DNA from: Pontibacter sp. E15-1
GTDB taxonomy: Bacteria > Bacteroidota > Bacteroidia > Cytophagales > Hymenobacteraceae
Assembly: GCF_022601975.1 (NCBI RefSeq)
Contig: NZ_JAKVIR010000005.1
Location: 80,318 to 144,317, forward strand
Reading direction: 5' to 3'
Length of the DNA: 64,000 bases
Part shown: piece by piece, positions 43,907 to 53,720 of the stretch
Numbering within the stretch: the stretch's first letter is position 1
Layout: each line of letters starts with the position of its first letter
Position numbers and translations under genes: made by a program
The notes under the pieces: generated by a model
Seen by the model: the letters and a program-made list of their open reading frames with translations, nothing else
Told to the model about the DNA's origin: nothing
The model's database searches: none

Positions 43907-46864
43907 TTACCTGGGGGGGTCTGGAAAATAAACGCGAAACGTGGTGCCTTCCCCTACCTTACTATCAACTGTTATGCGGCCGCCATAGTTATCGATCACC
44001 CGCTTAATGGTATACAGCCCGATGCCGCTCCCTTCAGTATGGGGATGCATGCGCTGAAACATTCCAAAAATCTTTTTTACCTGCCGCTCGTTCATGCCGA
44101 GGCCGTTATCTGTCACGGTCAGCAGTGTCTGCTGCTCATTGGTCTCTGTACGCACTTTGATTCGGGGCGTTCGGTCAGGATGGCGATAATTGAGGGCATT
44201 GGAAAGCAGGTTGTATAAAATACTGCGCAGGTACTTCTTCGGATACAGAAGCGACTCGACCTCAAGCTCACAGGTCATCTGGGCCTGCGTGGCCTGCACC
44301 TTAGTCTCCATGTCAGCCAGCACATCCACCAACACCTCCTTAACAGAGATAGCCTCCAACGGCTGGTCCGTGTCTTTTTGCACCTTCACAATCTCCGACA
44401 AGTCTTTTATCGTGTTGTTGAGTTTTGTCATGGATTTGGTCAGGTGCTCCATCAGCACGTGGTCTTCTTTGGTCAGTTTCGGGCCTAGTTCGTCTTTCAG
44501 CACCAAAAGCAGCCCCTCCATAGAGTTGATCGGCGAGCGAAGGTCGTGTGATGCCGTGTACACGAAATTATCCAGATCCGCATTTGTGCGGGTAAGCTGC
44601 TCGTTGGTCTTGGCCAGCTCCTTGTTTCTTAGCTGGATCGCCGTGTTAGCGGCGGCCAGTTCCTGGGTGAGGTTCTGCAGCATTTGCTCAGCCCGCTTGC
44701 GCTCCGTCACATCCGTTAAGAGGCCGGCAATGCGCACGGGCTGCTGCTTCTTGTCATAAAACACCTTGCCATACCCCTCTATCCAGCGCACGTCGCTGTC
44801 TTTGCGCCTAATACGGGGGTTTATAAAAAATTTGCCGCTGGAGATCGACTCCTTGATTTGCATGACCAGGTTATCCCGGTCCTCGGGCAGGGTATGCTTT
44901 AGCAACTCATCGATATTCCAGTCCAGCAACTCCGACGCATACCCAAACAGCTGATCGTGGTTGGCGCTCCGGATCGTTTGCTGGCTGAGGATGTCATAGT
45001 TGAAGGAGGCCATGTTACCGGCTTCAAGCGCTATGCGCAGGTGCTCCTCGCTGCTTTCCACCTTGTGCCGTGCCTCCACCAGGTCCGTCACCTCATAGGC
45101 AAACACCAGAATTCCGTCTACTTTTCCGAGGTGATTGTAGCGTGCCTTGTAGATAAAGTTGAAGTACATTTTCTCCATCACGCCCTTGTTGTGGCGATCG
45201 AACGAGAGCGGCACCTCGTTGCCTATATACGCCTCACCCGTCTGAAATACATTATGCAGAATCGTCCAGTTGGGCTGGTGCACAATCTCTGGCAAGGCCA
45301 CATTTACGGGGAGCCCCAGAAGCTGCCGTCCCGGAAAAAGATTCTGGTATTTTGGGTTGATGAACTCATACACCATCTCTGGCCCACTCAGGATACAGAT
45401 GGCTGCTGGTGCCTGCATAAAAAGCCGTTCCAGGTTTTGCCTGTGTATTTCGGCTGCGGCATAGGCCGCCAGCTCCTGCTCTTTGCTTTGCTGCACCTCT
45501 GCCTCTGCCAGCTTCTGATCATGTATATCCGTGATCGTGCCATACCATTTCTTGGTACCGCATGCCTCATTTTTTTTAGCCACGGCGTGTATACGGTGCC
45601 ACCTGTATTGCCCGTCTGCCCTCCGGATGCGGTACTCCAGCAAAATGCTTTTCCCGTTATCATGCGTCTTCTGCCAGATATGGACTGCCTCAGCAGCCTC
45701 GTTGGGGTGTATGGCCTTGATCCAGGCGTGACCCAGTGTTTCCGCTTCTGTGAGGCCGGTATACGCATACCATTGCTTATTGCCGTAATCCACATGGCCA
45801 TGCGCGTTTGCCGTCAGAATCAGGTGAGGCACAGAATTAGCCAGCTGGCGCAGGCGATGCTCATTCCCCTCCAGCTCAAACCGTGTTTTTACGTGCGTGA
45901 TGGTGGCAGCTACCTGATCGGCCAGCAGTTGGTGAAACCCCTGATAGGCGGCATTGTAGGGCAACTGGAGGCTGGTGCCAAGCACCAGAAAGCCCAGCAG
46001 CTGGTTTTCGCCGGGTTGGTACATCGGCAAGACCATTGCCTGCCCCAGCTCATGCCCCCATACCTCGGCAGGCACATTCTCAAACCTGCTTTTCAGCCGG
46101 TCCCCGGCATGCTCGCTTTCTCTGCACTGCCTGCCCAGCCGAAGCTCATCGGGTTCGGGTGCCGCTAGCGCAATTTCAGCCGGAAGCAAGGGATTGCTCC
46201 CAACACCCGACTGCCCGAGCAGGGTTGCAGTGGTTCCGGTGGAGTCCAGGAGGTATAGCAGGCTGTATGGTATGTCGCTGCTGTTCCCGCTCATCAGTTC
46301 ACAGAGCTGCTGGCTTGTCTGCTTCACCGAGAAGGATTGATTGATGGCGCTGGCTATTTCTTTGACAGTACTCAGGCGCCGTTGCCCAAGCACCTCATCC
46401 GTCACCTCGTTGCAGGCACAGAACATGCCGCCCACGCTGCCGTCATCGTTCGGGATCGGACTATATGAAAAAGTCCAGTAGGTTTCTTCCATAAATCCAC
46501 TGCGGTTGAGTGGCACCAGCATTTCCTGCGCATTGAACTGCCGGGTAGAGGCGCTGAGGATGCCTTCCGCAATTCCTCCAACCAACTCCCAGATCTCTTT
46601 CCACATTACCCGCGCACTGGCACCGAGCGCCTGCGGGTGTTTATTGCCTAAAGCCGGCAAGTAAGGGTCGTTGTGGAACATATAAAACTCCTCAGACCAC
46701 CAGATGAACATCGGGAAACCAGAGCCGAGCAAGATGCGGACACCTGCCTTCAAACTTGTGGGCCAGCCAGATGGTTCGCCCAGCGGATGATTGCGCCAAT
46801 CATGGGCCTCCATCAAGGCGCCCATCTCTCCCCCGTCTTTAAACAAATCTTTATCAGTGAACAA
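43907..46864 (-). CDS. PAS/GAF sensor histidine kinase
   Basis: A 985-residue soluble kinase with no membrane segment. Order: PAS-like domain (about 15-165), GAF-like domain (about 165-330), three PAS domains (about 335-465, 485-615, 620-750), coiled coil with repeated LAAANTAI/LAKTNEQL, HisKA with His773 in YTASHDLRSP, and HATPase ending in GSGIGLYTIKRV. PAS at 485-615 ('LFMQAPAAICIL') is the same subtype as in the kinase at 8165, and the HisKA regions are also close, so the two are paralogues. Its response regulator follows it directly. Confidence 0.93.
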   Translation of the reverse strand: MFTDKDLFKDGGEMGALMEAHDWRNHPLGEPSGWPTSLKAGVRILLGSGFPMFIWWSEEFYMFHNDPYLPALGNKHPQALGASARVMWKEIWELVGGIAEGILSASTRQFNAQEMLVPLNRSGFMEETYWTFSYSPIPNDDGSVGGMFCACNEVTDEVLGQRRLSTVKEIASAINQSFSVKQTSQQLCELMSGNSSDIPYSLLYLLDSTGTTATLLGQSGVGSNPLLPAEIALAAPEPDELRLGRQCRESEHAGDRLKSRFENVPAEVWGHELGQAMVLPMYQPGENQLLGFLVLGTSLQLPYNAAYQGFHQLLADQVAATITHVKTRFELEGNEHRLRQLANSVPHLILTANAHGHVDYGNKQWYAYTGLTEAETLGHAWIKAIHPNEAAEAVHIWQKTHDNGKSILLEYRIRRADGQYRWHRIHAVAKKNEACGTKKWYGTITDIHDQKLAEAEVQQSKEQELAAYAAAEIHRQNLERLFMQAPAAICILSGPEMVYEFINPKYQNLFPGRQLLGLPVNVALPEIVHQPNWTILHNVFQTGEAYIGNEVPLSFDRHNKGVMEKMYFNFIYKARYNHLGKVDGILVFAYEVTDLVEARHKVESSEEHLRIALEAGNMASFNYDILSQQTIRSANHDQLFGYASELLDWNIDELLKHTLPEDRDNLVMQIKESISSGKFFINPRIRRKDSDVRWIEGYGKVFYDKKQQPVRIAGLLTDVTERKRAEQMLQNLTQELAAANTAIQLRNKELAKTNEQLTRTNADLDNFVYTASHDLRSPINSMEGLLLVLKDELGPKLTKEDHVLMEHLTKSMTKLNNTIKDLSEIVKVQKDTDQPLEAISVKEVLVDVLADMETKVQATQAQMTCELEVESLLYPKKYLRSILYNLLSNALNYRHPDRTPRIKVRTETNEQQTLLTVTDNGLGMNERQVKKIFGMFQRMHPHTEGSGIGLYTIKRVIDNYGGRITVDSKVGEGTTFRVYFPDPPR

Positions 46865-47307
46865 AATCGTGCGTCAGGTTTTAAGCGGATGTATAAAAAT
46901 CGTTTTTTTGAAGCGAAAACTGTCTAGGAAGGATTCTGATGCAGCATTTATCCGTTTGGCACCGCTGAATGGTGCTAAAATATGAAGCCTTTATCCTGTA
47001 CGGACAATTTGCGGGCAAAAATGAAGTTTAAGTATAGATTTAGTACAGGCAAACTGTTTCCCGTTTTGCATCACAAAGTTACTCCTCTTTTTCTCACAAA
47101 TTACTGGCGCTTGTTAAAACTTCGGGAGGGAATGAATAGATGCGCTGATAATTGCGCGAAGGGGTTTTTTGAAGGTATTCCTATTTGGGTTACAGGGTAT
47201 TTGCCGCACTGCCATATGGCACGCATAGAAATCCCCGGTTATGTGTATGGAGGGATAACTCAGCTGTGCAAGTAGCTGTCTGTCGCGGTAGCTATACCCG
47301 GTTCCGC
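46865..47307. other. Intergenic region upstream of the PAS/GAF kinase
   Basis: 443 bases between the kinase start (leftward) and the end of the receiver-cyclase gene. It should hold the kinase promoter. Short frames on the plus strand (46982) have no protein-like features. No clear terminator for the cyclase operon was found. Confidence 0.45.
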
Positions 47308-48354
47308 CTACTCCAGCACGTTGTACGTGATCACAGCCTCTGATTTATTCTTGAGCACTACCTCCCCTATCAGCTGGCATTTAAACGACTCCTTCACCTG
47401 CTCATACAGGCTGGCGGGTATCACGATCTGACCTGGCAGCGCATTGTCCTGCAGGCGCTGGGCCATGTTCACCGCATCCCCGATCACGGTAAAATCGAGG
47501 CGTTTCAGCGTGGCAGACCCGATATTGCCAGACACCATCTCGCCGGAGCATATCCCAATCGAAACCTCCGGACTGTACAACGTGTCGCTGGCCTGCACCC
47601 CCTGCTCCAGCGCGAAAGCCTTCCGCACTGCCAGTGCCGCCTCTATGGCGCGGTCCGTGTGGTAGTCTCCCCGGAAAACCGCCATCACCGCATCGCCCAT
47701 GAATTTGTCTATATGGCCGTCCAGGGCCGTCACCTCCTTACCCATCAGGTCGAACAGCCTGTTGAGGAACTCCACCACGGTGTTGGGCGCGACGCGCTCC
47801 GTGATGGCCGTAAAGCGGCAGATATCCATAAACAGGACGGTAGCCACGATGGTCTCGTTCAGCAGCAGGGTATGCGCGAAGGAGGAGTGGGTCATAAAGT
47901 GAAGGACGGTTTCGTCGACATACATTTTCAGGATGTCGTTTTCCTTGATCGCCCGGACGGTTTCGCGCAGTTGGGTCACGTGCCGCATGGTCTTTTCCAC
48001 GGTCAGCTCCAGGTCCTCAAAGTCCACGGGCTTGCAGACAAAGTCGAATGCGCCCCGGTTCATCGCCGTCCGGATGTTCTCCATGTCGCCGTAGGCCGAG
48101 ACGATCACGGTTTTGATAATGGGGTTGGACTCAGGGATTTTTGTCAGCAGCGTCAGCCCGTCCATCTCCGGCATGTTGATGTCGCTCAGCACGATATCCA
48201 GTTCTGGGTGTTCGCTCAGTTTCAGGAGGGCATCCACGCCGTTCTGGGCGAATACAAACTTGTATGTGTTTTCCCTGATCTGGCGGCGGAACTTCTGCTT
48301 GATCAGCAGTTCCAGATCCGCCTCATCGTCTACCACCAGTATATTTGCCTTCAT
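47308..48354 (-). CDS. Receiver-adenylate cyclase fusion regulator
   Basis: A 348-residue protein. Residues 1-125: receiver with DDE at 9-11 and Asp58 in LSDINMP. Residues 125-165: helical linker. Residues 170-345: class III cyclase with metal-binding Asp177 (FMDICRFT) and Asp221 (FMGDAVMA), and the transition-state region DFTVIGDAVNMAQRL with Asn296 and Arg300. The DFT of that segment agrees with ATP rather than GTP use, so cAMP is the likely product. It overlaps a second receiver gene by 4 bases in a leftward operon with a 7TM kinase. Confidence 0.9.
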   Translation of the reverse strand: MKANILVVDDEADLELLIKQKFRRQIRENTYKFVFAQNGVDALLKLSEHPELDIVLSDINMPEMDGLTLLTKIPESNPIIKTVIVSAYGDMENIRTAMNRGAFDFVCKPVDFEDLELTVEKTMRHVTQLRETVRAIKENDILKMYVDETVLHFMTHSSFAHTLLLNETIVATVLFMDICRFTAITERVAPNTVVEFLNRLFDLMGKEVTALDGHIDKFMGDAVMAVFRGDYHTDRAIEAALAVRKAFALEQGVQASDTLYSPEVSIGICSGEMVSGNIGSATLKRLDFTVIGDAVNMAQRLQDNALPGQIVIPASLYEQVKESFKCQLIGEVVLKNKSEAVITYNVLE

Positions 48355-48728
48355 AGAGCCAGCATTTTGAGTTTGTTTTTCAGCATCCTGAAATCGAGAG
48401 GCTTGGTTAGGAAATCGTCAGCGCCATTTTGCAGCACCTGCTGGTGCAGCTCCTGGTCGTTGTAAGCGGTAATCATTACGATTACGGGCGGAGGCGCGTT
48501 GTATCGCATCCGAACCTGACGAAGCAACTCGATGCCACTCATACCGGGCATGTTGATGTCGGAGAGGATTATACTGGTTTCTGCGGGATGCTGCTCCAGG
48601 TACGCAAATGCCTCCGAAGCAGAAAGCGCAAAGGAAAAGCTTGACTCCCCATTTCGAATCTCTTTGCGAAAGCGCTGCTCAAACAGTGGTTTCACGTCGG
48701 CTTCGTCATCCACAACTAGTATGTTCAT
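48351..48728 (-). CDS. Single-domain response regulator
   Basis: A 125-residue receiver: acidic pocket DDEA at 7-10, phospho-acceptor Asp57 in LSDINMP, Thr87 and Lys109 in LTKPLDF. It is close in sequence to the receiver of the fused cyclase next to it. It lies between the membrane kinase gene and the cyclase gene, overlapping the latter by 4 bases. Confidence 0.92.
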   Translation of the reverse strand: MNILVVDDEADVKPLFEQRFRKEIRNGESSFSFALSASEAFAYLEQHPAETSIILSDINMPGMSGIELLRQVRMRYNAPPPVIVMITAYNDQELHQQVLQNGADDFLTKPLDFRMLKNKLKMLAL

Positions 48729-48916
48729 CTCGGTAGGTATCCGTCTTTCAAGACAGACTAATTAAACTTCATCCCTAGATATTTATACGTGGAAAACAAC
48801 GGAATCATCCGTAATGACACCCGACAACTTTAGGTTATGCCCCTGTGCGGCGCGGCAGAGCGGTATAATCGGGCTGAAATTTAAAGAAAGCTTTGCCCCT
48901 GAGCGTGCGCATGGCC

Positions 48917-50983
48917 TCATTTAGCGGGTACCGCCGTATGCGCCGGTGGCTGCACCGGCACCGCGTCTGGGGTATGCGCAACCGGCACCGAAATGATGAA
49001 CTCGGTATATTGCCCCGCTTCGGTGGTGAAGGTGAGCTTGCCGCCGTGGCCTTTCGTGATGATGTCGTAACTGAGCGACAGGCCCAGCCCCGTGCCCTGC
49101 CCGGTGGGTTTTGTGGTAAAAAATGGCTGGAAGATCCTGCTGGCGGATTCCTTCGGGATACCGGGTCCGTTGTCCCGCACACGTACCTCCACCTCATCGC
49201 CCTGCCGCTGCGTGCGCACCGACACCTGTGGCTGGTATCCGTCGGGCTGCTTGAGCTTCCGCTGTTGCACGGCGTAAAAAGCGTTGTTGAGCACGTTTAG
49301 CAGCACGCGCCCGAAGTCCTGGGGCACCACGTCTGCCTTCCCCACGTTTAGGTCGAAATCTGTGTTTAGGCTGGCATTGAAGCTCTTGTCCTTAGCCCGA
49401 AGGCCGTGGTAAGACAGGCGCATATACTCCTCCGTCAGCGCGTTAATGTCGGTTGGCTCTTTGTGGCCGGTACTCTTCCGGGAATGCTGCAACATGCCCT
49501 TCACGATGGCGTCGGCGCGGAGCCCGTGCTGGTATATCTTAGCGAGGTTCTGTTTCAGGTCCGTCAGGATCTCCGTGATCTCCTGCCCTTTTTCGGCCTG
49601 CAACTGCGTGCGCAGCGCTTTCTCAAGGTCCTCCACCAACTCCGAGCTCAGTTCCGAAAAATTGTTCACGAAGTTCAGCGGGTTCTGGATCTCGTGGGCA
49701 ATGCCCGCGGTCAACTCCCCGAGCGACGCCATTTTCTCGGCCTGCACCAGCTGGGCCTGGGTCGCCTGCAGGTTATCGAGGGTATGCTGCAGTTGCCCCT
49801 TCTGCGTCTCCAGCTCCACGGACTTGCGCTCCAGTTCGAGGGTCCGGTGCGACACCAGGCTCTCCATCTGCTCTGCGTAGCGTCGCAGCGAGGCTGTCAT
49901 GAGGTTGAACTGCTGTGCCAGCGCCCCGATCTCATCCTGAACCTCCACTGGTACCTCCACTTTCAGCTCGCCGGCGTTCACGCGCTTCACCCCGTCCAGC
50001 ACATAGCTGAGCGGACGCAGCAGGTTGCTCCTGAAAAAAACCGGAAACACCAGCACAATAATCACCGTGGAGATCGGGATGAGGTATGCCAGGATGCGCA
50101 GGGCGTTCGCTTTGTTCGGCTCTCCTGCCGCCACAGAATTATCCACGCCATAGAGCAGGAAGCCCAGCATACCCAGCAGGACCAGTGTAAGGCACATAAA
50201 AAGGCCCACCAGCTTTGCCAAAAAGGTGGTTTTCTCCTCGGCATACGACATGTAATTGATAACGATCCAGGTGAGCAGCACGAGGTAAAAAGCATGGTGC
50301 AACTGTTCCCACCAGCCCGGTATAACCTTGAACATACCCAGGTTGGCGTTCAGCCACGTCAGGACAAGCAGCAGGCACCAGAGCGCGAAGACCCGGTAGG
50401 CCTTGGTGTCGCGGAGGGTTGGCCTTTCGAGCTCTTCCAGAATCTTTTTCAGGGGTAGGGAGCTGCCCGCAGCAGTCTTTTCCGCTTGCGGCGGGTGTAT
50501 CGACCAGATGGCCTTGCGCAGAAACACGCTCACAATCCAGACCGCAATCACCAGCTGTATCGGGAAGGTCCAGGGATAGCCGATCCGGTGGAAATAGAGC
50601 CCGCCAAGCAGCACGACACCGCTTACCAGCAAAACCAGGCGCATCTCCCGCCGGAAAGGGTTGGCCCGGTAGGTATAGGCAAAGAGCAGGTGGTATAGCG
50701 CCAGCACAATCAGGATAATGCTGTGCACCCATACGGTATAGGCATACACCTCTGTGTTGAGGGCGGAGTTGCGGAAAAACGAAACGGCGTTATAAATGGT
50801 GTGCAGGATGAACAGCCCCGTGATCAGGTAGCCGTCTCTGGTCTTTCTGCTGATGCTGAGCAGGTAAAGTGAGATAACCAGGCAGAGTGTCAGTTCGGCC
50901 AGGGCCGCGATGGACTGCGGCCGCAGCTGAAACCAGTCGAGCCAGAGCAACACTGTTTGGGGAGGATGTGTGTCCATGTGCAA
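48917..50983 (-). CDS. Membrane histidine kinase with 7TM-type sensor and HAMP
   Basis: A 688-residue kinase. Residues about 17-310 hold about eight hydrophobic segments (multi-pass sensor like 7TMR-type kinases), then HAMP (about 310-370), coiled coil (about 370-415), HisKA with His430 in GIAHEIQNPLNF, HATPase ending in GTGLGLSLSYDIITKGHGG, and a Pro/Val-rich tail. It heads the leftward operon with a receiver and the receiver-cyclase, with 188 bases between its stop and the receiver start. Confidence 0.9.
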   Translation of the reverse strand: MHMDTHPPQTVLLWLDWFQLRPQSIAALAELTLCLVISLYLLSISRKTRDGYLITGLFILHTIYNAVSFFRNSALNTEVYAYTVWVHSIILIVLALYHLLFAYTYRANPFRREMRLVLLVSGVVLLGGLYFHRIGYPWTFPIQLVIAVWIVSVFLRKAIWSIHPPQAEKTAAGSSLPLKKILEELERPTLRDTKAYRVFALWCLLLVLTWLNANLGMFKVIPGWWEQLHHAFYLVLLTWIVINYMSYAEEKTTFLAKLVGLFMCLTLVLLGMLGFLLYGVDNSVAAGEPNKANALRILAYLIPISTVIIVLVFPVFFRSNLLRPLSYVLDGVKRVNAGELKVEVPVEVQDEIGALAQQFNLMTASLRRYAEQMESLVSHRTLELERKSVELETQKGQLQHTLDNLQATQAQLVQAEKMASLGELTAGIAHEIQNPLNFVNNFSELSSELVEDLEKALRTQLQAEKGQEITEILTDLKQNLAKIYQHGLRADAIVKGMLQHSRKSTGHKEPTDINALTEEYMRLSYHGLRAKDKSFNASLNTDFDLNVGKADVVPQDFGRVLLNVLNNAFYAVQQRKLKQPDGYQPQVSVRTQRQGDEVEVRVRDNGPGIPKESASRIFQPFFTTKPTGQGTGLGLSLSYDIITKGHGGKLTFTTEAGQYTEFIISVPVAHTPDAVPVQPPAHTAVPAK

Positions 50984-51214
50984 GGAAACAGCGTCGATTC
51001 AGTACATACCCTGTTCAGCAGTTGGTCCACCGGATAGCTGGGATAGCCCGGTTACAGGAAGGCTTGGCCACTCGCCCCAGGCCGGGTATGGCACCCGCTA
51101 CCCGCATGCAAAGCAGCACATGGTCTATATATACGCTTCACAAACAAAACAGATAGTATAGCCTGGTTTTCAATCGATTGCGCGACATACCGACTTGCAG
51201 GCATGGGCCCTAAC

Positions 51215-51248
51215 AAAAAAAAGCCGCTCTTCCAGAGGGAAGAGCGGC
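51215..51248 (-). terminator. Terminator of the ilv operon
   Basis: GCCGCTCTTCC (51223-51233) and GGAAGAGCGGC (51238-51248) form an 11-base perfect stem around AGAG, and on the minus strand it is followed by eight T (plus-strand A run 51215-51222). It lies 29 bases past the ilvA stop. The rest of 50984-51277 carries the promoter of the kinase operon, not resolved. Confidence 0.92.
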
Positions 51249-51277
51249 GTCTAAACAATAAACAAACAACTAATACG

Positions 51278-52549
51278 CTATAAAAACATGTTTAAAAAAT
51301 CCTGCTTGCCGTTGAGGTACTCATAATCAAAGCCCTCCTGGGTCATGCGCTCTTTTATACCCTCCTCATCACCCGACTTCTTCACTTCCACGCCAATAAA
51401 AACAGGCCCTTTCTCCTTGTTGTTCTTTTTGATGTACTGGAAATGAATGATATCGTCCTCGGGCTGCAGCACCCTGTTCACGAAGGTCCTTAGGGCACCC
51501 GGCTTCTGGTTAAAGCTGATCATGAAATAATGCTTCAGGCCCTGGTGCTGCATGGCGCGCTCCTTGATATCCTCCATGCGGGTGATATCGTTGTTGCTGC
51601 CGCTGATGACGCACACCACGTTCTTGCCTTTGATCTGCTCGGCGTAATACTTGAGCACCGAAACGGACAGTGTCCCGGCCGGTTCCAGCACCACGCCTTC
51701 CTCGTTGTACATCCGCAGGATGTCTTCGCAGATCTGACCTTCCGGCACCAGCACCACATCGTCGAGCAGTTCCCGGCAAATCGCGAAGTTCAGCTCGCCG
51801 GGGCACTTCACCGCAGCGCCGTCCACAAAGCTGTCAATGCTATCCAGAGACAGGCGCTTCTGCGCCTGCAGCGAGTTATACATCGACGGGGCGCCCTGCG
51901 GCTGCACGCCAACCAGTTTGGTATTGGGACTGAGCTGCTTGAACACGCTGGAGACACCGGAGGCAAGGCCCCCGCCGCCAATCGGCATGAACAGGTAGTC
52001 GATCGGGAAGGTGGCCGCTTTCAGAATCTCAAGCCCGACCGTTCCCTGGCCTTCAATCACGGCCAGATCATCGAAAGGGGGCACAAACGTGCTGCCGCGG
52101 CTGTCAGAAAACTCCTTGGCCGCTTTAAAGGTGTCGTCATAGGTGCTGCCCGTGAGCACCACCTCCACCATCTCACTCCCGAAGCCGCGCACCTTGTTCA
52201 CCTTTTGGGCGGGTGTGTTGGCAGGCATAAAGATATAGCCCTTCAGACCAAGCAACTTACAGGCGTAAGCTACTCCCTGGGCATGGTTTCCGGCGCTGGA
52301 ACATACAATCTCCCGCTCGGTGTCCTGCTGTGGCAGGGTGCTCATTTTGTTGTAAGCCCCCCTAATCTTGTAAGATCGCACCACTTGCAGGTCTTCCCGT
52401 TTCAGGTACACATTAGCGTCGTATAACTGCGACAGCCAATGGTTCTGCAGCAAAGGCGTTTTGTTGATGATCCCTTTCAGGTTCTTCGCCGCCTTTTCTA
52501 CGTTCGCCACCGTCACCACATTGTCTAAAGCGACTATATCCTTACTCAT
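51278..52549 (-). CDS. ilvA: Threonine ammonia-lyase (threonine dehydratase)
   Basis: PLP enzyme that deaminates threonine to 2-oxobutanoate, the first step toward isoleucine. The PLP Lys lies in SYKIRGAYNKM near residues 61-71, SSAGNHAQGVAYA is near 84-96, and the phosphate-binding GGGGL near 192-196. Residues about 330-423 form one ACT-like regulatory domain (YFMISFNQKPGALRTFVNRVL); E. coli IlvA has two such units in a longer protein, so feedback control here should be simpler. It is the last gene of the ilv operon, 6 bases after ilvC. Confidence 0.94.
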   Translation of the reverse strand: MSKDIVALDNVVTVANVEKAAKNLKGIINKTPLLQNHWLSQLYDANVYLKREDLQVVRSYKIRGAYNKMSTLPQQDTEREIVCSSAGNHAQGVAYACKLLGLKGYIFMPANTPAQKVNKVRGFGSEMVEVVLTGSTYDDTFKAAKEFSDSRGSTFVPPFDDLAVIEGQGTVGLEILKAATFPIDYLFMPIGGGGLASGVSSVFKQLSPNTKLVGVQPQGAPSMYNSLQAQKRLSLDSIDSFVDGAAVKCPGELNFAICRELLDDVVLVPEGQICEDILRMYNEEGVVLEPAGTLSVSVLKYYAEQIKGKNVVCVISGSNNDITRMEDIKERAMQHQGLKHYFMISFNQKPGALRTFVNRVLQPEDDIIHFQYIKKNNKEKGPVFIGVEVKKSGDEEGIKERMTQEGFDYEYLNGKQDFLNMFL

Positions 52550-52555
52550 ACTGAT

Positions 52556-53602
52556 TTATTTTGCTTTTGAGCGCAGCTTGCGTACGGTTGCGCCTGTCTG
52601 CCATAATTCTGAATCACGGAGCTCTTTCAACTCTGCCTCCAGCTCTTTTCTATACCCTGGCGTAGAACCGCGCTGGATAGTGCGCTCCGCCTCTTTGCCA
52701 GATTCCACGCTGTCATACAGTTCGTTCAGCACCGGAAGGGTTGCGTCCTTGAACTTGCCCTTCCAGTCGAGGGCGCCGCGCTGCGCCGTTACCGAGCAGT
52801 TGGCGTACATCCAGTCCATACCGTTCTCGGCTACCAGTGGCACCAGGCTCTGGGTAAGTTCTTCCACGGTCTCGTTGAAGGCCTCTGAAGGCGAGTGTCC
52901 GCGCTCGCGCAGCACCTGGTATTGCGCCTCGATGATACCGGCCAAAGCGCCCATCAGCACCCCGCGCTCACCTGTCAGGTCACTGTATACTTCTTTTTTG
53001 AAATCAGTCTCGAAAAGGTACCCGGAGCCTACCCCGATGCCCATGGCAACCGCTTTCTCATACGCTTTGCCGGAGGCATCCTGGAACACGGCGAACGAAG
53101 AGTTCAGGCCGCCACCGCTCACGAACAGGCGACGCAGGCTGGTGCCGCTTCCTTTCGGGGCCACCAGGATCACATCCACATCCGCCGGCGGCACAATGCT
53201 GGTCTGCTCCTTAAACGTGATGCCAAAGCCATGAGAGAAGTAAAGCGTCTTGCCCGGCTTCAGTCTTTCCTTGATGGTTGGCCACAGCGCGATCTGACCG
53301 GCGTCTGACAGCAGGTTGGCGATGATGGTGCCGCGCTCAGCGGCTTCCTCTATCGAGAAAAGGGTCTCGCCCTCTACCCAACCGTCTTCCAGCGCTTTTT
53401 CCCAAGATGGAGAGTCTTTGCGCTGGCCAACGATCACGTTAAATCCGTTATCCTTCATGTTCAGTGCCTGGCCGGGGCCTTGTACACCATATCCGATCAC
53501 GGCGATCACTTCGTCCTTCAGTACATCCAATGCTTTCGAAAGTGGGAATTCCTCGCGCGTTACTACTGTTTCGTCTACTCCTCCAAAATTGATAGTTGCC
53601 AT
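52556..53602 (-). CDS. ilvC: Ketol-acid reductoisomerase
   Basis: Isomerises and reduces acetolactate and acetohydroxybutyrate with NADPH and Mg2+. The Rossmann motif GYGVQGPGQ is at 38-46; the following loop QRKDSPSWE carries Arg and Ser residues that suit NADPH. The HGFG (KARI) motif and the C-terminal knotted domain with ETDFKKEVYSDLTGERGVLMGAL are present. At 348 residues it is a class I enzyme. There is a 118-base gap after ilvN. Confidence 0.95.
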   Translation of the reverse strand: MATINFGGVDETVVTREEFPLSKALDVLKDEVIAVIGYGVQGPGQALNMKDNGFNVIVGQRKDSPSWEKALEDGWVEGETLFSIEEAAERGTIIANLLSDAGQIALWPTIKERLKPGKTLYFSHGFGITFKEQTSIVPPADVDVILVAPKGSGTSLRRLFVSGGGLNSSFAVFQDASGKAYEKAVAMGIGVGSGYLFETDFKKEVYSDLTGERGVLMGALAGIIEAQYQVLRERGHSPSEAFNETVEELTQSLVPLVAENGMDWMYANCSVTAQRGALDWKGKFKDATLPVLNELYDSVESGKEAERTIQRGSTPGYRKELEAELKELRDSELWQTGATVRKLRSKAK

Positions 53603-53720
53603 TTTGATTTAGCTGGTTATAGGTTTATGATTCTTTTACTTTTTTAAGTCGGGGTATGGGCGGGCGGCTACACAGCGGCTTGCCCATACCTCCAGCCAGA
53701 GGCATCCCCCTGGGTTTGGG

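Noticed and set aside
44957..46168. 403-codon frame opposite the PAS/GAF kinase gene
   Set aside because: The kinase reading is supported by PAS, HisKA and HATPase motifs; the antisense frame has none.
46982..47275. 97-codon frame before the receiver-cyclase gene end
   Set aside because: Composition and lack of a promoter-like or ribosome site make it unlikely; it stays unlisted as a gene.
49406..50458. 350-codon frame opposite the 7TM kinase gene
   Set aside because: It is Gln- and His-rich and lacks motifs, while the minus-strand kinase is unambiguous.
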